Positions 1-11,300 of a DNA stretch of 64,000 nucleotides are shown here, in pieces (position 1 is the stretch's first letter; each line of letters starts with the position of its first letter). The position numbers were made by a program, and so were the translations under genes. The stretch spans positions 62,001 through 126,000 of the forward strand of contig CM082578.2 in NCBI GenBank assembly GCA_040954595.2. The letters are read 5' to 3'. The notes beneath the pieces were generated by a model. It saw only the letters and a list, made by a program, of their open reading frames with translations. It made no database searches and was not told the origin of the DNA. The DNA comes from Balanoglossus misakiensis. Taxonomy: Eukaryota; Hemichordata.

Positions 1-2567
1 GATACTCTATTAAAACCTGTAAACATGTCAGGGATGAAATTAAAGCCAGCGTCAGAAAAAGCCTTATAAAATACCGACTTTCCTCCAACGAGGACGTTTC
101 TGTTGTTCCAAATCACCTGGTCTGTAGTATTTGGAATTATGTTGATTTCTGACCATGTGACAAGACAATTATTTATAAAACTGGAAACTTGGACAGGCAA
201 AAGATTGGTGCGGAAGTTACATTTAAAAAGTAATTTTCCACCGACTTTCTCTAAACTGTGTAAGACAATGTGTTTCCAAGGGTGTTTACATTCCTCATTC
301 AACAGGCGTTTAATCAGTAATACTTGCTTTGTTTTTATCATCACATCTAAATTGGGCATTTTTAAGCCTCCTTGGCCCACCTCCCCTATCATTACATTCC
401 TGCGAACCCGGTCTTGTCCATTCCAGAGAAAATTATAAATTAACTTATGAACCCGACCTATTACTTCATTAGGAAAAATTACATGTGTAAGCACATATGT
501 TAATTTGGAAATTGCCAATGACTTAATAACTTGAACTTTCCCAATGATGGTCAAATTCCTAGTTTTCCACATATTGAGGACCTTTTTTAGATTTTCGACT
601 GGGGTAACAATATTTTTTTCCTGGGCAATTTTTTCATTATAAGAAAAATGAATCCCCACAATCTTGATAGTAGGGGTGGGCCACTTTACCCCGAACGCCT
701 CATCTTTTCGAAGTCTCCATTTCCCAAGCCAAACAGCTTCTGTCTTATCTTTGTTGACTTTCAAACCAGAAGCATTATAAAAGGAAGTTAACATTTCAAA
801 AACAATTCTTACAGAGTTTTCATTTGATAAAAAACAGGTCATATCGTCGGCGAACGCCGACTCCTTAATTTCAACACTGCCAATATTGATACCACTAATT
901 TGCCGGTTATTTCTTATTGAATGCAAGAGTGTTTCTAAAACCAGAATAAATAACATAGGTGACAAAGGGTCGCCTTGGCGCACTCCCTTCTCAAGCTTAA
1001 AATAGCCAGTCCCAAACCCATTGTTCATTACAGTGCTTTCAATGTTAAAATATAAGGCTTTAACCCAGTTGATGAAGGACACTCCAAAATTAAAGGATGA
1101 CAATGTATTGTAGAGATAATCCCAACTTACAGTGTCAAAAGCTTTTTCGAAATCTATGGCTAATAAAATTGCTGGAATATCAGCATTACAGGTGTGATGA
1201 AAAATCTCATCTATCAAACGGATATAATCACCAATGTTTCTCCCCCGGACAAAGGCCGCTTGGGAGTCACCAATTAAGCAGGGCAAAACTTTCTCAATAC
1301 GTTTAACAAGGCATTTTGAAGCAAGCTTCATGTCAACATTCATAAGGGAGATTGGTCTCCAATTTTTCAGATAGAGTTGATCCTTCCCAGGTTTATCAAT
1401 CAGAGTTATGACACTCTGTTTCTGTGAATTTGAAAATTCCCCCGTTCTGTAACCATAATTGAGAGAATTCAAAACTAAATTCCCCACCTGTGGCCAAAAC
1501 GCCACGTAAAATTCTTTTGTAAGGCCATCATTGCCGGGGCTTTTGTTGTCTGGAAGGGAGAGAAGAACAGAGAAAACTTCCCCAGGGGTCAAAGGACCCT
1601 CACACAAAACTTTATCATTCTCTGACAACGTTGGTAAATTTGCATCCAGGAAATAATGCACATCGTTGGAGTTTGTGGCGCACCTTGAGTAAAGCTTGGC
1701 ATAAAACTGCTTAATTTCACACAAAATATTCTTTGGGTTGTCTATAATTGTATACTCATCTTTCTTCAAATTGCTGATACTCGAGTTGCGTTTATTTACC
1801 TTTTCCAAACCTAAAAAGAACTTGTTACATTTTTCACCTTTCTCGTACCAATTAATCCTGGATCTTACGACCGCTCCTTCTGTAATATAATCATAAACTT
1901 TCTCCAAATCACTCTTTGCTGACTCGAGCATCTCGTTATTTTGCACTGTAGGATGATTAGAACAAAGACCCTCAAGAAAATTCACCGACAGTTCAAGATT
2001 CTGTAAATTCTGTCTACGTTTTTTCGCCACTGTTTTGCTGTAGTCAATCACAAAACCTCTAATCTTAAATTTTATGAAGTCCCAACGAACCCCATCATTT
2101 AACCTAGTGGATTCACTAATCCACTCGTCAATATTATCGTGCAGAATGGTTTTGAAAGTACTGTCGTAAATTAAACTAGAATTAAACTTCCAGTAGCCAG
2201 GACCCCGCTCGTTTTGGCAAGATTTATACACCAAAGAGACAGCTGAATGGTCGGAATCCACTCCAGGAATAATCTGAACGCTACTGATTTGTTGCTGTAA
2301 ATCGCTAGAAATGAAAAAATAATCAAGTCTACTCTGAGTGATATAAGGCCTGCGCCTTCTCCAGGTAAAACCTCTCTTTTCTTCATGACGCACCCTCCAT
2401 ATATCAATCAAATTGAAGACGTCAGATATCCTATCTAAAAGAGCAATGTACTTTCCCCATGGTTTAGGATTGCCTCCTGAGCGATCAAGGGCAATATTAT
2501 AGGTGAAATTTAAATCCCCTCCTAAAATGACAATTGTGTTGGGATCGGTTACATATTTGACCAGCAA
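1..2567 (-). CDS. LINE ORF2, endonuclease C-terminal part plus reverse transcriptase, partial
   Basis: Read codon by codon on the minus strand, one frame has no stop from about 2598 to the window edge, more than 850 codons. Near 2516 it has the endonuclease motif GGDLNF and near 2250 the GVDSDHSAVSL motif. The RT follows: LLAIDFEKAFDTV (catalytic Asp, near 1153), KGVRQGDPLSPMLF (near 970) and AFADDM (the FADD box, near 847). The protein nicks target DNA and copies the element RNA there. The downstream part has the ...KLTYVLTHVIFP... thumb-like and C-terminal region of L1-type ORF2. No frameshift was found, so the copy is young. It is separated from its own N-terminus by the L2-type insertion at 2568-2865. 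The stop codon is not in the window. Confidence 0.88.
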   Translation of the reverse strand, partial: MLVKYVTDPNTIVILGGDLNFTYNIALDRSGGNPKPWGKYIALLDRISDVFNLIDIWRVRHEEKRGFTWRRRRPYITQSRLDYFFISSDLQQQISSVQIIPGVDSDHSAVSLVYKSCQNERGPGYWKFNSSLIYDSTFKTILHDNIDEWISESTRLNDGVRWDFIKFKIRGFVIDYSKTVAKKRRQNLQNLELSVNFLEGLCSNHPTVQNNEMLESAKSDLEKVYDYITEGAVVRSRINWYEKGEKCNKFFLGLEKVNKRNSSISNLKKDEYTIIDNPKNILCEIKQFYAKLYSRCATNSNDVHYFLDANLPTLSENDKVLCEGPLTPGEVFSVLLSLPDNKSPGNDGLTKEFYVAFWPQVGNLVLNSLNYGYRTGEFSNSQKQSVITLIDKPGKDQLYLKNWRPISLMNVDMKLASKCLVKRIEKVLPCLIGDSQAAFVRGRNIGDYIRLIDEIFHHTCNADIPAILLAIDFEKAFDTVSWDYLYNTLSSFNFGVSFINWVKALYFNIESTVMNNGFGTGYFKLEKGVRQGDPLSPMLFILVLETLLHSIRNNRQISGINIGSVEIKESAFADDMTCFLSNENSVRIVFEMLTSFYNASGLKVNKDKTEAVWLGKWRLRKDEAFGVKWPTPTIKIVGIHFSYNEKIAQEKNIVTPVENLKKVLNMWKTRNLTIIGKVQVIKSLAISKLTYVLTHVIFPNEVIGRVHKLIYNFLWNGQDRVRRNVMIGEVGQGGLKMPNLDVMIKTKQVLLIKRLLNEECKHPWKHIVLHSLEKVGGKLLFKCNFRTNLLPVQVSSFINNCLVTWSEINIIPNTTDQVIWNNRNVLVGGKSVFYKAFSDAGFNFIPDMFTGFNRV

Positions 2568-2865
2568 AATAATAATAATAATAATAATATTTAATTCTTA
2601 AAAAACGCTTTCCATGTAAAAAGACATCCCAAAGCGCTGTACATCGCTGCTTAAAAATACAAAGACAAGTAAAATGCTAAAAATGTATCATAAAAAAATA
2701 GACAATGGTTAAAAATGGATAAAAAAATGGATAAAAAAGTCATTCCCTGAATAAAAACGTTTTAAGGCTGGATTTAAAAACATTAAAATTCTCACTGCTA
2801 CGGAGTGGAACCGGGAGCTTATTCCACAACCGTGGTGCTCCTGTAGAGAATGACCTGTCACCATA
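2568..2865 (-). mobile_element. L2/CR1-type LINE 3' fragment inserted in ORF2
   Basis: A 5'-truncated insertion of about 300 bp in the same orientation as its host. It opens with 41 codons of the typical C-terminus of L2/CR1-type ORF2 (GDRSFSTGAPRLWNKLP, then FKSSLKTFLF and a stop at 2740). Next comes a short 3' UTR with the CAGCGCTTTGGGATG ... AAAGCG stem-forming tail, ending in an (ATT)n tail at 2568-2590. Host ORF2 motifs continue on both sides (FLEAF before, LLVKYV after), in frame once the insert is ignored. The exact edges are ambiguous by a few T residues. The open frame 3237-2740 is therefore a chimera of two LINEs, not a single protein. Confidence 0.85.
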
Positions 2866-3237
2866 AAAGGCTTCTAGAAAAATTACATGCTCTTTCTCTA
2901 TATTGGGTGCATATACATTAAGTAGTATACAAGGCGTATTGTCTAAATTTACATCAATAAGAATAAATCTACCCATATCGTCAGTTACAGAATTGTTAAC
3001 TATAATATTTGGGTTATTGATAATTGTTATTACACCTCTACTATTGTTTGTTCCATGCGAAAACCAACAGCGACCATTAAATTGAGTTGACCAAAAGTGA
3101 ACATCGTCTTTTACACTGTGGGTTTCTTGTAAGAAAGTAAATGTGGGGTTCTTACTATTTAACCAACATCCAAGTTTTTTCCTTTTTTTGAAACTACGGA
3201 GCCCTCTTGTATTAAACGTCAAAACTGAAAAATCCAT
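2866..3237 (-). CDS. LINE ORF2, N-terminal endonuclease part
   Basis: About 124 codons starting at an ATG at 3237. Motifs in order: TFNTRGL (catalytic Asn), FLQETH (catalytic Glu), the RGVITIINN strand and LLNVYAPN. These are the first half of an exonuclease-endonuclease-phosphatase fold as found at the N-terminus of L1-type ORF2. The remaining catalytic Asp/Asn and SDH motifs lie beyond the L2-type insertion in 1-2567. The start is chosen because the next upstream in-frame sequence is low-complexity pyrimidine-rich DNA with no recognisable protein. The reading frame itself is intact. Confidence 0.85.
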
Positions 3238-3697
3238 TTCAAATTGTCATGAAATGTGTTGTGTCGACTGCTTCCAAAAACATTTCTGAAAATTGACTGA
3301 TGTGTCCCGCTTTGAAATAAACCCATCAAGAAACAACAAACAAACAAGACAAACACACCCTAAGGGCCGACAGAGGCGAGAGAAAAAAACCCAAAGGGCC
3401 AAAAAAAGAGAAGACTGAGAAGAGACGAAACTCCCTTCCCCGGAGGAAAAAAACAAACAGGGAAAGGGGGCAAGACGAAAAGGAGAAGAAATACAAAAAG
3501 AACAAAAAAGAAGGGCAAGAAAAAAAAAACCTACTCTGCTCGAGTGCCACACCTTCTCTGTGTCGGAGGTGTATTGAGATCTTTAAAATCAATGGCCGAC
3601 AACGTTACCGTTATTCTATGAATACTGTGTTTGGTAATTCAAAGTCGTACGCTACTATCCAGTTTACATTTACAATTTTCATTTACATTTACAAATG
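3238..3697 (-). other. LINE inter-ORF spacer, pyrimidine-rich on the element strand
   Basis: 460 bp between the ORF1 stop and the ORF2 start. On the minus strand, 3520-3340 is dominated by T and C runs, which is why long but meaningless open frames of Phe, Leu and Ser appear here. No conserved domain is visible. Such a tract could influence translation of ORF2 or splicing, but nothing in the sequence proves a role. Confidence 0.55.
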
Positions 3698-3984
3698 TCA
3701 TTTTTCTGGAATGTCATTTACCGTGAGTTCCTTTTTGACACCATTAGCGTACTTGATTACGAGTGTTGCCGGCACTTTCCAAGCTATGTAGCAGCTTTTC
3801 GTCGACGCTTCTCTCTTTATCTTGCTTGCATACTGTAGTAGCCTCTTCCGTTCCGCGTATACTTTCTTGCTTACATCGTCAGACACATAAATCTGGTTTC
3901 CTTTCAACTTGTTTCCTTTCAGGCATCCAGGGGCCGCAAATAAAATCTGTCTGGCTTCGTTGGCGTTACCGAAGACCACCATAA
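3698..3984 (-). pseudogene. LINE ORF1 C-terminal fragment
   Basis: About 95 codons on the minus strand ending at a stop at 3698. The pattern FGNANEARQILF ... CLKGNKLKG ... QIYVSDDVSKKVYAERKRLL ... IAWKVPATLVI resembles the end of an RNA-binding domain followed by the C-terminal domain of L1/Tx1 ORF1 proteins, which coat element RNA. The N-terminal part (coiled coil and most of the RNA-binding domain) is missing because the element is truncated at about 3984, where satellite begins. The ATG at 3982 is an internal Met, not the true start. Placement upstream of ORF2 supports the assignment more than sequence alone. Confidence 0.65.
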
Positions 3985-5842
3985 TGACCCGCTGTGACTT
4001 TCCCTGTTCGGTTTGCCCGACTTAGCCAACGTCTTTGTACTAGAGTGTCGGGTCTTTTGCAGAGCCAGGCCGAAGGTAATCCGACTTGATCACCGTTGCT
4101 AACGAACGCTAGTGTCTGTCATGGTGTGCCGGGGTTTTAGTCGAGCCAGGCCGTAGGAGATCTGACTTGATCATCGTGGTCAATGTACGCGTGTTTCCGC
4201 TCTAAAGTGCCGGGGCTTCAGCTAAACCAGGATAACTTACGCCAGTCTGTGTCATATAGAGCCGGTGCACCAGCCGAGTCACGCCGTAGGAAATCTGACT
4301 TGATCAACGTGGTCAATGTACGCCTGTTTCTGCTCTAGAGCGCCGGGGCTTCAGCTGAGCCAGGCCGTAGGAAACCCGACGTGATTACCGTTGTTAACTT
4401 ACGCCAGTCTGTGTCCTATATATAGTGCCGGGGCATCAGCCGTGCCAGGTCGAAGGAAATGTGAGTAGATCAACGTGGTTTTTGTACGCGTGTTTCTGCT
4501 CTAGAGTGCCAGGGCTTTAGCCAAGCCATGCCGTAGGAAATCTGACTTGATCAACGTTGCTAACGAACTCTAGTGTCTATCATAGTGTGCCGGGGTTTTA
4601 GTCGAGCCAAGCCGTAGGAGATCAGACTTGATCAACGTGGTCTCTGTACGCGTGTTTCTGCTCTAGAGTGCCGGGGCTTTATCCAAGCCATGCCGTAGAA
4701 AATCTGACTTGATCACCGTTGCTAACGTACGATAGTGTCTGTCATATTGTGACGAAGATTTAGCCGAGACAGGCCGTAGAAAAATCGACTTGTTCAACGT
4801 TACCAGTGTGCAACTGTTTCTGCTCTAGAGTGTCAGGATTTTAGCCGACTTATGCTGTAGGAAATCTGAGTTGATGAACGGGAATTCAATGTTAGAAAAT
4901 CCGTGTGGAAAGTATCTCTACCCGTTTGAAACTAAGAAAAGAATTTATTTTTATTTATTTTGTAAAAAAGACAATTTTTCGAAAAAAAAGTCGAAAATGG
5001 TAATTTTGTCTTGGGTGATTCAAATTATACCGCCTTTTCTGCAATTTGCAGCACTTTTTACAAGAGAACGACACTTCATGCTCCATAATATTTCCGAAAA
5101 TGAAGAAAAGAGTTAATTTTTTATTATTTTTTAAAAATTTACCTTTTTTGTCAAAATATGGCCAAAATGGCTATTTTTTATTGAATTCCGTCAATATCTC
5201 TGCATTTTTGGAGTGGTCGAAAGTTTTAACATACAATCAACATGTCATATATGATCAGGGCACCAAATTCGAAGAACAAAGGTTTTTTTAGTTTTTTTTC
5301 TAAAAATGACATTTTCAAGGAAAATTTGGTAAAAAGCAATTTTGTCTGCAGTGAGCCAAATTAGACGGTCTTTTGTGGAATTTGTATCGATATATACATA
5401 CGAAGAGCATTCTATACTCCATCAGATTTCCGATAATGTAGAAAAAAGGGCTTTTTTGTAATTTTCAAAAATTTACCATTTTGACCAAATTGTGGCTAAA
5501 ATTGTTATTTTCGTGTTGAATGCCGCCAGTGTCACTGCTTTTAAAAGTCATAAAAACGTTTAACATACAAGCAATTGTTTATATATGATCAGGTCACCGA
5601 ATTAAAAAAAATAAAGAATGTTTTGCCTAAAAATTACCTTTTTGGTGCAAAAACGCAATTTTGTATTAAATCAGCTCATTCAGAGTGCATTTTTTATAAT
5701 CAGCACCATTTTTACATAAAATGGAAATTTCATACATCATCAGATATCCAAATATGAAAAAATGATTTAGATTTTAGATGATTGTCCAAAATTAGCTGAT
5801 ATCTAATAAATGTAGTATTGAACCGTTCTGTCCCCCCCCCCC
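3985..5842 (+). repeat. Satellite unit L1 (partial)
   Basis: Begins in mid-unit at GACCCGCTGTGAC against the LINE. Near 4229 about 37 bp are missing relative to neighbours, joining ...AAACCAGG to ATAACTTACG. The AT half is complete and the C-tract (5832-5842) is 11 bases. Confidence 0.9.
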
Positions 5843-7790
5843 TACATTATATGCGGTACGCCGATGTAAGCTTACCCGGCAGTACTGCAGGCCGTGCCCC
5901 CAACTAACGTCGGTGTTTGAAACGCCCTGGTTAAATTCGGGCTTTCTCTATAAATTGACAGGCAATAATGCAGTCCTACCCGAACAAATGTCGAGTGTTG
6001 ACCCGCTGTGACATTCCCTCTTCGGTTTGCCCGACTTAGCCAACGTCTTTGTACTAGAGTGTCGGGTCTTTTGCAGAGCCAGGCCGAAGGAAATCCGACT
6101 TGATCACCGTTGCTGACGAACGCTAGTGTCTGTCATGATGTGCCGGGGTTTTAGTCGAGCCAGGCCGTAGGAAATCTGACTTGATCAACGTGGTCAATGT
6201 ACGCCTGTTTCTGCTCTAGAGTGCCGGGGCTTCAGCTGAGCCAGGCCGTAGGAAACCCGACGTGATTACCGTTGTTAACTTACGCCAGTCTGTGTCATAT
6301 ATATAGTGCCGGGGCATCAGCCGTGCCAGGCCGAAGGAAATGTGAGTAGATTAACGTGGTCTCTGTACGCGTGTTTCTGCTCTAGAGTGCCAGGGTTTTA
6401 GCCAAGCCAAGCCGTAGGAAATCTGACTTGATCAACGTTGCTAACGAACGCTAGTGTCTGTCATAGTGTGCCGGGGTTTTAGTCGAGCCAAGCCGTAGGA
6501 GATCAGACTTGATCAACGTGGTCTCTGTACGCGTGTTTCTGCTCTAGAGTGCCGGGGCTTCAGCTGAGCCAGGCCGTAGGAAACCCGACGTGATTTCCGT
6601 TGTTAACTTACGCCAGTCTGTGTCCTATATATAGTGCCGGGGCATCAGCCGTGCCAGGCCGAAGGAAATGTGAGTAGATCAACGTGGTCTCTGTACGCGT
6701 GTTTCTGCTCTAGAGTGCCAGGGCTTTAGCCAAGCCATGCCGTAGGAAATCTCACTTGATCACCGTTGCTAACGTACGCTAGTGTCTGTCATATTGTGAC
6801 GGAGATTTAGCCGAGCCAGGCCGTAGAAAAATCGACTTGTTCAACGTTTCCAGTGTGCAACTGTTTCTGCTCTAGAGTGTCAGGGTTTTAGCCGACTTAT
6901 GCTGTAGGAAATCTGAGTTGATGAACGGGAAGTCAATGTTAGGAAACCCGTGTGGAAAGTATCTCTACCCGTTTGAAACTAAGAAAAGAATTTATTCTTA
7001 TTTATTTTGTAAAAGAGACAATTTTTCGAAAAAAAGTCGAAAATGGTAATTTTGTCTTGGGTGATTCAAATTATACCGCCTTTTCTGGAATTTGCAGCAC
7101 TTTTTACAAGAGAACGACAATTCATGCTCCATAATATTTCCGAAAATGAAGAAAAGAGTTAATTTTTTATGATTTTTTAAAAATTTACCATTTTTGTCAA
7201 AATATGGCCAAAATGGCTATTTTTTCTTGAATTCCGTCAATATCTCTGCATTTTTAGAGTGGTCGAAAGTTTTAACATACAATCAACATGTCATATATGA
7301 TCAGGGCACCAAATTCGAAGAACAAAGGTTTTTTTATTTATTTTTTCTAAAAATGACATTTTCAAGGAAAATTTGGTAAAACGCAATTTTGTCTGCAGTG
7401 AGCCAAATTAGACGGTCTTTTGTGGAATTTGTATCGATATATACATACGAAGAGCATTCTATACTCCATCAGATTTCCGAAAATGTAGAAAACAGGTATT
7501 TTTTATAATTTTCAAAAATCTACCATTTTGACCAAATTGTGGCTAAAATTGTTATTTTCGTGTTGAATGCCGCCAGTGTCACTGCTTTTAAAAGTCATAA
7601 AAACTTTTAACATACAAGCAATTGTTTATATATGATCAGGTCACCGAATTAAAAAAATAAAGAATGTTTTGCCTAAAAATGACCTTTTTGGTGCAAAAAC
7701 GAATAAAACGCAATTTTGTATTAAATCAGCTCATTCAGAGTGCATTTTTTATAATCAGCACCATTTTTACATATAATGGAAATTTCCTAC
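5843..7790 (+). repeat. Satellite unit L2, part before the Gypsy insertion
   Basis: A full GC half and nearly all of the AT half. One c+d sub-monomer dimer is absent near 6170 compared with unit L4. The unit is cut by the Gypsy 5' LTR at 7791 and resumes at 15094. Confidence 0.92.
7787..7790 (+). repeat. Gypsy target-site duplication, left copy (CTAC)
   Basis: CTAC directly precedes the 5' LTR and recurs at 15094-15097 directly after the 3' LTR. Removing the element and one copy restores the normal satellite order (TTTC.TACATCATCAG). Four bases is normal for Gypsy integrases. Confidence 0.8.
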
Positions 7791-8320
7791 TGTTACGATC
7801 TGTATAAAGGTCAAATACGATTTCAAGGGTTAATTAAGCCAGAGCTCGGGAATGTCAATGTTTGATAGTATTTGATTTTATGTATTTGAAGTAGATAGGG
7901 AAAGCGGGTGTTTAACTGACTGCTCTGATTCTCAATCATCACCGAACTGACTTTGTTATATAACACTTTATGTAAATTGGTACGTATAGAGTTGACTGAT
8001 GTCCAATGAAATTGTAACACATTGTATTTGTGATATTTTACATTATTAACCACGCCTTGAGAAAAGTAATTATAAGAGAACTTTGTTTCCAAAGTTAGGA
8101 AGAATAATCTAACGGGAGATGGGAGTACCTCAGGCTACTGAGCTCGTTCCCTTCCTCATGTACTTTACTGGGCGTATTTGATGTACTATATAATTCCGGA
8201 CAATAAATGAACGTGAATCAGATACGTGTCTCCGTGGATCACTGTTCTCGTCAGAGCCCGATACCTCATCGCTACAGATTCCCCCGATGCATGAACAATC
8301 ATGAGAAACCAGCCGTAATA
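7791..8320 (+). repeat. Gypsy 5' LTR
   Basis: 530 bp beginning TGTTACG and ending near CCGTAATA. It carries a TATATAA box near 8187 and an AATAAA signal at 8202-8207, consistent with a Pol II promoter and polyadenylation site in the same LTR. It differs from the 3' LTR by A/G (near 7900), A/C (near 8068) and one C in a C-run near 8283. Confidence 0.93.
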
Positions 8321-8321
8321 C

Positions 8322-11300
8322 ATGGTGGAGAATCCGGGTAGACGAAACAAATCCATCGGAGACAGAAACGGCGACGTCCAGCGGAAAGATTACAGCATGG
8401 ATCGCGAGATGCTAAACGACATGAACAGTCAAATATCGGAAATACGACAGGTTACACTCAGAGCTGGAGGTCAGGTAGGCCCAGGTTTCTTTTCGGGTAC
8501 AGAGACTGAGAATGCACACCGATGGTGGAAAAAATATATAGACTTTGCTGACTTTAAGCAATGGTCAGACGAGAAACGGCTTAAAGGAATCGGACTATAT
8601 TTGACTGGTGAAGCGGAGCGATGGTTCTACAGACTGTCTGCTGAAAAGAAAAATGACTTGACGACACTGCAAAATGTCTTCCTCGCTCGTTTTGATAAGT
8701 GCGGTCCGATGTGGCTGTATGACGAGAAACTGTTTCGCCTGAAGCAACTGCCGGACCAGACTGTTGAACAATATGCGGAATTAATATGCGAAAAAGCAGA
8801 AAAAGCGAAAAAGACTGATGAGGAACTACTATCTTTCTTCATGAACGGACTGAGACCGGACATACTAAAGTTCGTAGCGGGAATGTCACCTGAGGACTTC
8901 GAAACAGCGTACAAACATGCTCGAACAGCAGAGGTCGTGGCAGGATTACCAGAGACAGACGAGCCAGAAGCGGGTCTTTTACAACAAATCTCGACACGGA
9001 TTGACGACATGAAACAAGAAGATGAAGAAATGAAGACCAAATCAAGCGCGGCAGATCATCGAGGACGATCGACAAAAAGAGAGAAGAAATCGCCGAATTA
9101 CAGAGCAAGAGAACGAACAATAGACAATAAGGTAAAGAGGAACAGATATAATTTTACTGGACACTCTGCCCAACGTTTTCCTCGACATAGTCAATTTAAT
9201 TCCCGTGCATGTTTTAATTGTGGGCGTTACGATCATATAGCTAGAAATTGTTCAAAATATGGGTTCTCTGGAAATGTTTCGAAGCCTAGTCGGAAATTTT
9301 ATTTTGATGGATCGTCCGACAGGAGGTCATGTACAGGTATAAATGCACTCGGGAAAGAGGGTGCCTATAATGTTAAAGATGGTGTAAACTTTGTTAACAA
9401 AGATGGGTGTGCTTTTCATGAGAATGTTATTCCAATTTCAATATGTCATGAAAAAGTGACGTCATTAATTGATACTGGAGCACATATTACTGTAGCTCCT
9501 ATTCGGTTGTTAGAGCTTATTCCCGCTCTAAAGAATTATCCGATGTTCAAGTCCAGACATAATTGTGTACATACAGCACACGAAGACAAATTGAAGGTAA
9601 TTGGATTTATGAAAATACCTGCTTTTATTGGGAATAAGCGTGTATTACTGTATGTTAATTTAGTTGAGTCTCTTCAGCATAATCTGATTTTGGGACTTGA
9701 TTTTATGAAGCGTTATAGAGCTGTTATTGATTTCAAGGGTAATATTTTAAGATTACAATCAGACGTACCGTTAAGAACAAATGTTGATGTTAACATTTCA
9801 CCTGGAAGTGAAATGGTTATTCCAGTGAAAGTACCGTATAAATATCTTACTGGAGTTTTAGGTTGTATTTGTGATAAACGAACACGCTTAACCCCGGGTA
9901 TTTTGGTAGCTAAGGGGTTGGCCTATTCGAATAAGAATTTTCTTCCCATGCGAGTTGTAAACACTTTGGATACTGTGGTCAAAATTAAGAAAAACAGTGT
10001 TGTTGGAATGTTTTCGCCTTTGCCCCGTAATAGTGAAATAGTCCCACTCGATAATACTGCCGTTAATTGTGTCTCACCTCAAGGGCCCCGTACACAGAAA
10101 GAGACGGATTATTTGATGGGTCAATTGAAATTTAATGAATTAGAGATAACTAAGGCACAGCGTAAACAGCTTAGAGATGTTTTACTGCACAATATGGAAG
10201 CTTTTGTTGATTCTAGTGGTCGTTTAGGCAACTGTGATGTAATCAAACATACAATACGATTACAAGAGGGTGCTGCCCCGTTCCGTCGCCCACCTTACCG
10301 AGTAACGCTTGAGAAAAGACGTGAACTTGAGCGACAAGTTGATCAGCTGTTAGAACAAAATATTATCGAGCCGTCCACTTCACCGTTTGCTAGTCCAGTA
10401 GTTTTAGTCAAAAAGCCTGATGGTTCGTGGCGTTTTTGCACAGATTTCCGTCATTTGAATAATATTACAGTGCCTGATTCGTTTCCCTTACCTAGAACTG
10501 ACGAATCTCTTGAAATGTTAGGCAAGAATAAGCCTCAGTATTTTTCGACGCTTGATTTACAGTCAGGATTTTTTCAATTGGAATTAGATGAAGAGAGCAG
10601 ACCAAAAACAGCTTTTGTCACACATCAAGGTTTATATCAATACAGGGGACTTGCCCAGGGGTTGCGAAATAGTCCCAGTTGTTTTCAGCGTACTATGCAA
10701 CACGTGTTACGCAATATTATGTGGCAATATGTGTTATGTTATATCGATGATATTATTATATTTAGCAGCTCTTTTGAGGAGCATCTTCAACACATTGATA
10801 CTGTCCTAACCAGGTTACGTCAAGCTGGATTGAAATTAAAGCCCAGCAAATGTCAATTTATGAGAAAGAGTGTTAAATTTTTGGGTCATATTATCAGTAA
10901 GAATGGAATTGCGGTTGACGAGAGTAAAGTAACAGCTGTTAAAGAATATCCCCGTCCTCATACTGTCACACAGCTGAAATCATTTTTGGGGTTGGCCAAT
11001 TATTATAGAAAGTTTATAAAGAATTTCTCGATCATTGCAAGGCCTCTGCATAAATTGTTGGGAAAGGACACGAAATTTGAATGGGATGATCGATGCGAAC
11101 ATGCATTTGAGAAATTAAAACATGTCCTGTGTCAAGCACCAATTCTAGGGTATCCTGATATGAATGAAAATTTCACAATTTATACCGATAGTTCCACTCA
11201 TGCCCTGGGGTTTGTTTTAGCTCAACGACAGAATGGTGTTGAACGAGTGATTTTATATGGGGGTCGAAGTTTAAACTGTCACGAAAGAAATTACTCAATT

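Larger units (their letters stand above)
1..3984 (-). mobile_element. L1/Tx1-like LINE, 5'-truncated, runs off the left edge
   Basis: A non-LTR retrotransposon read on the minus strand. In element order it shows the C-terminal part of an ORF1 (3984-3698), an inter-ORF spacer (3697-3238), an apurinic-type endonuclease (3237-2866), a foreign LINE insertion (2865-2568), then the rest of the endonuclease and a reverse transcriptase open to the window edge. The two-ORF order, the endonuclease N-terminal to the RT, and an ORF1 tail with the LKG...VSDDV...ER pattern fit the L1/Tx1 group. The 5' end stops inside ORF1 and abuts the satellite array in mid-unit at about 3985, as expected of 5' truncation or of later recombination. 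The 3' end and any target duplication lie outside the window. Confidence 0.88.

Noticed and set aside
2740-3237. A single 165-codon endonuclease protein
   Set aside because: It is a chimera: the last 41 codons belong to the inserted L2/CR1-type LINE.
3247-3592. Minus-strand frames rich in Phe, Leu and Ser
   Set aside because: Low-complexity translation of the pyrimidine-rich LINE spacer.
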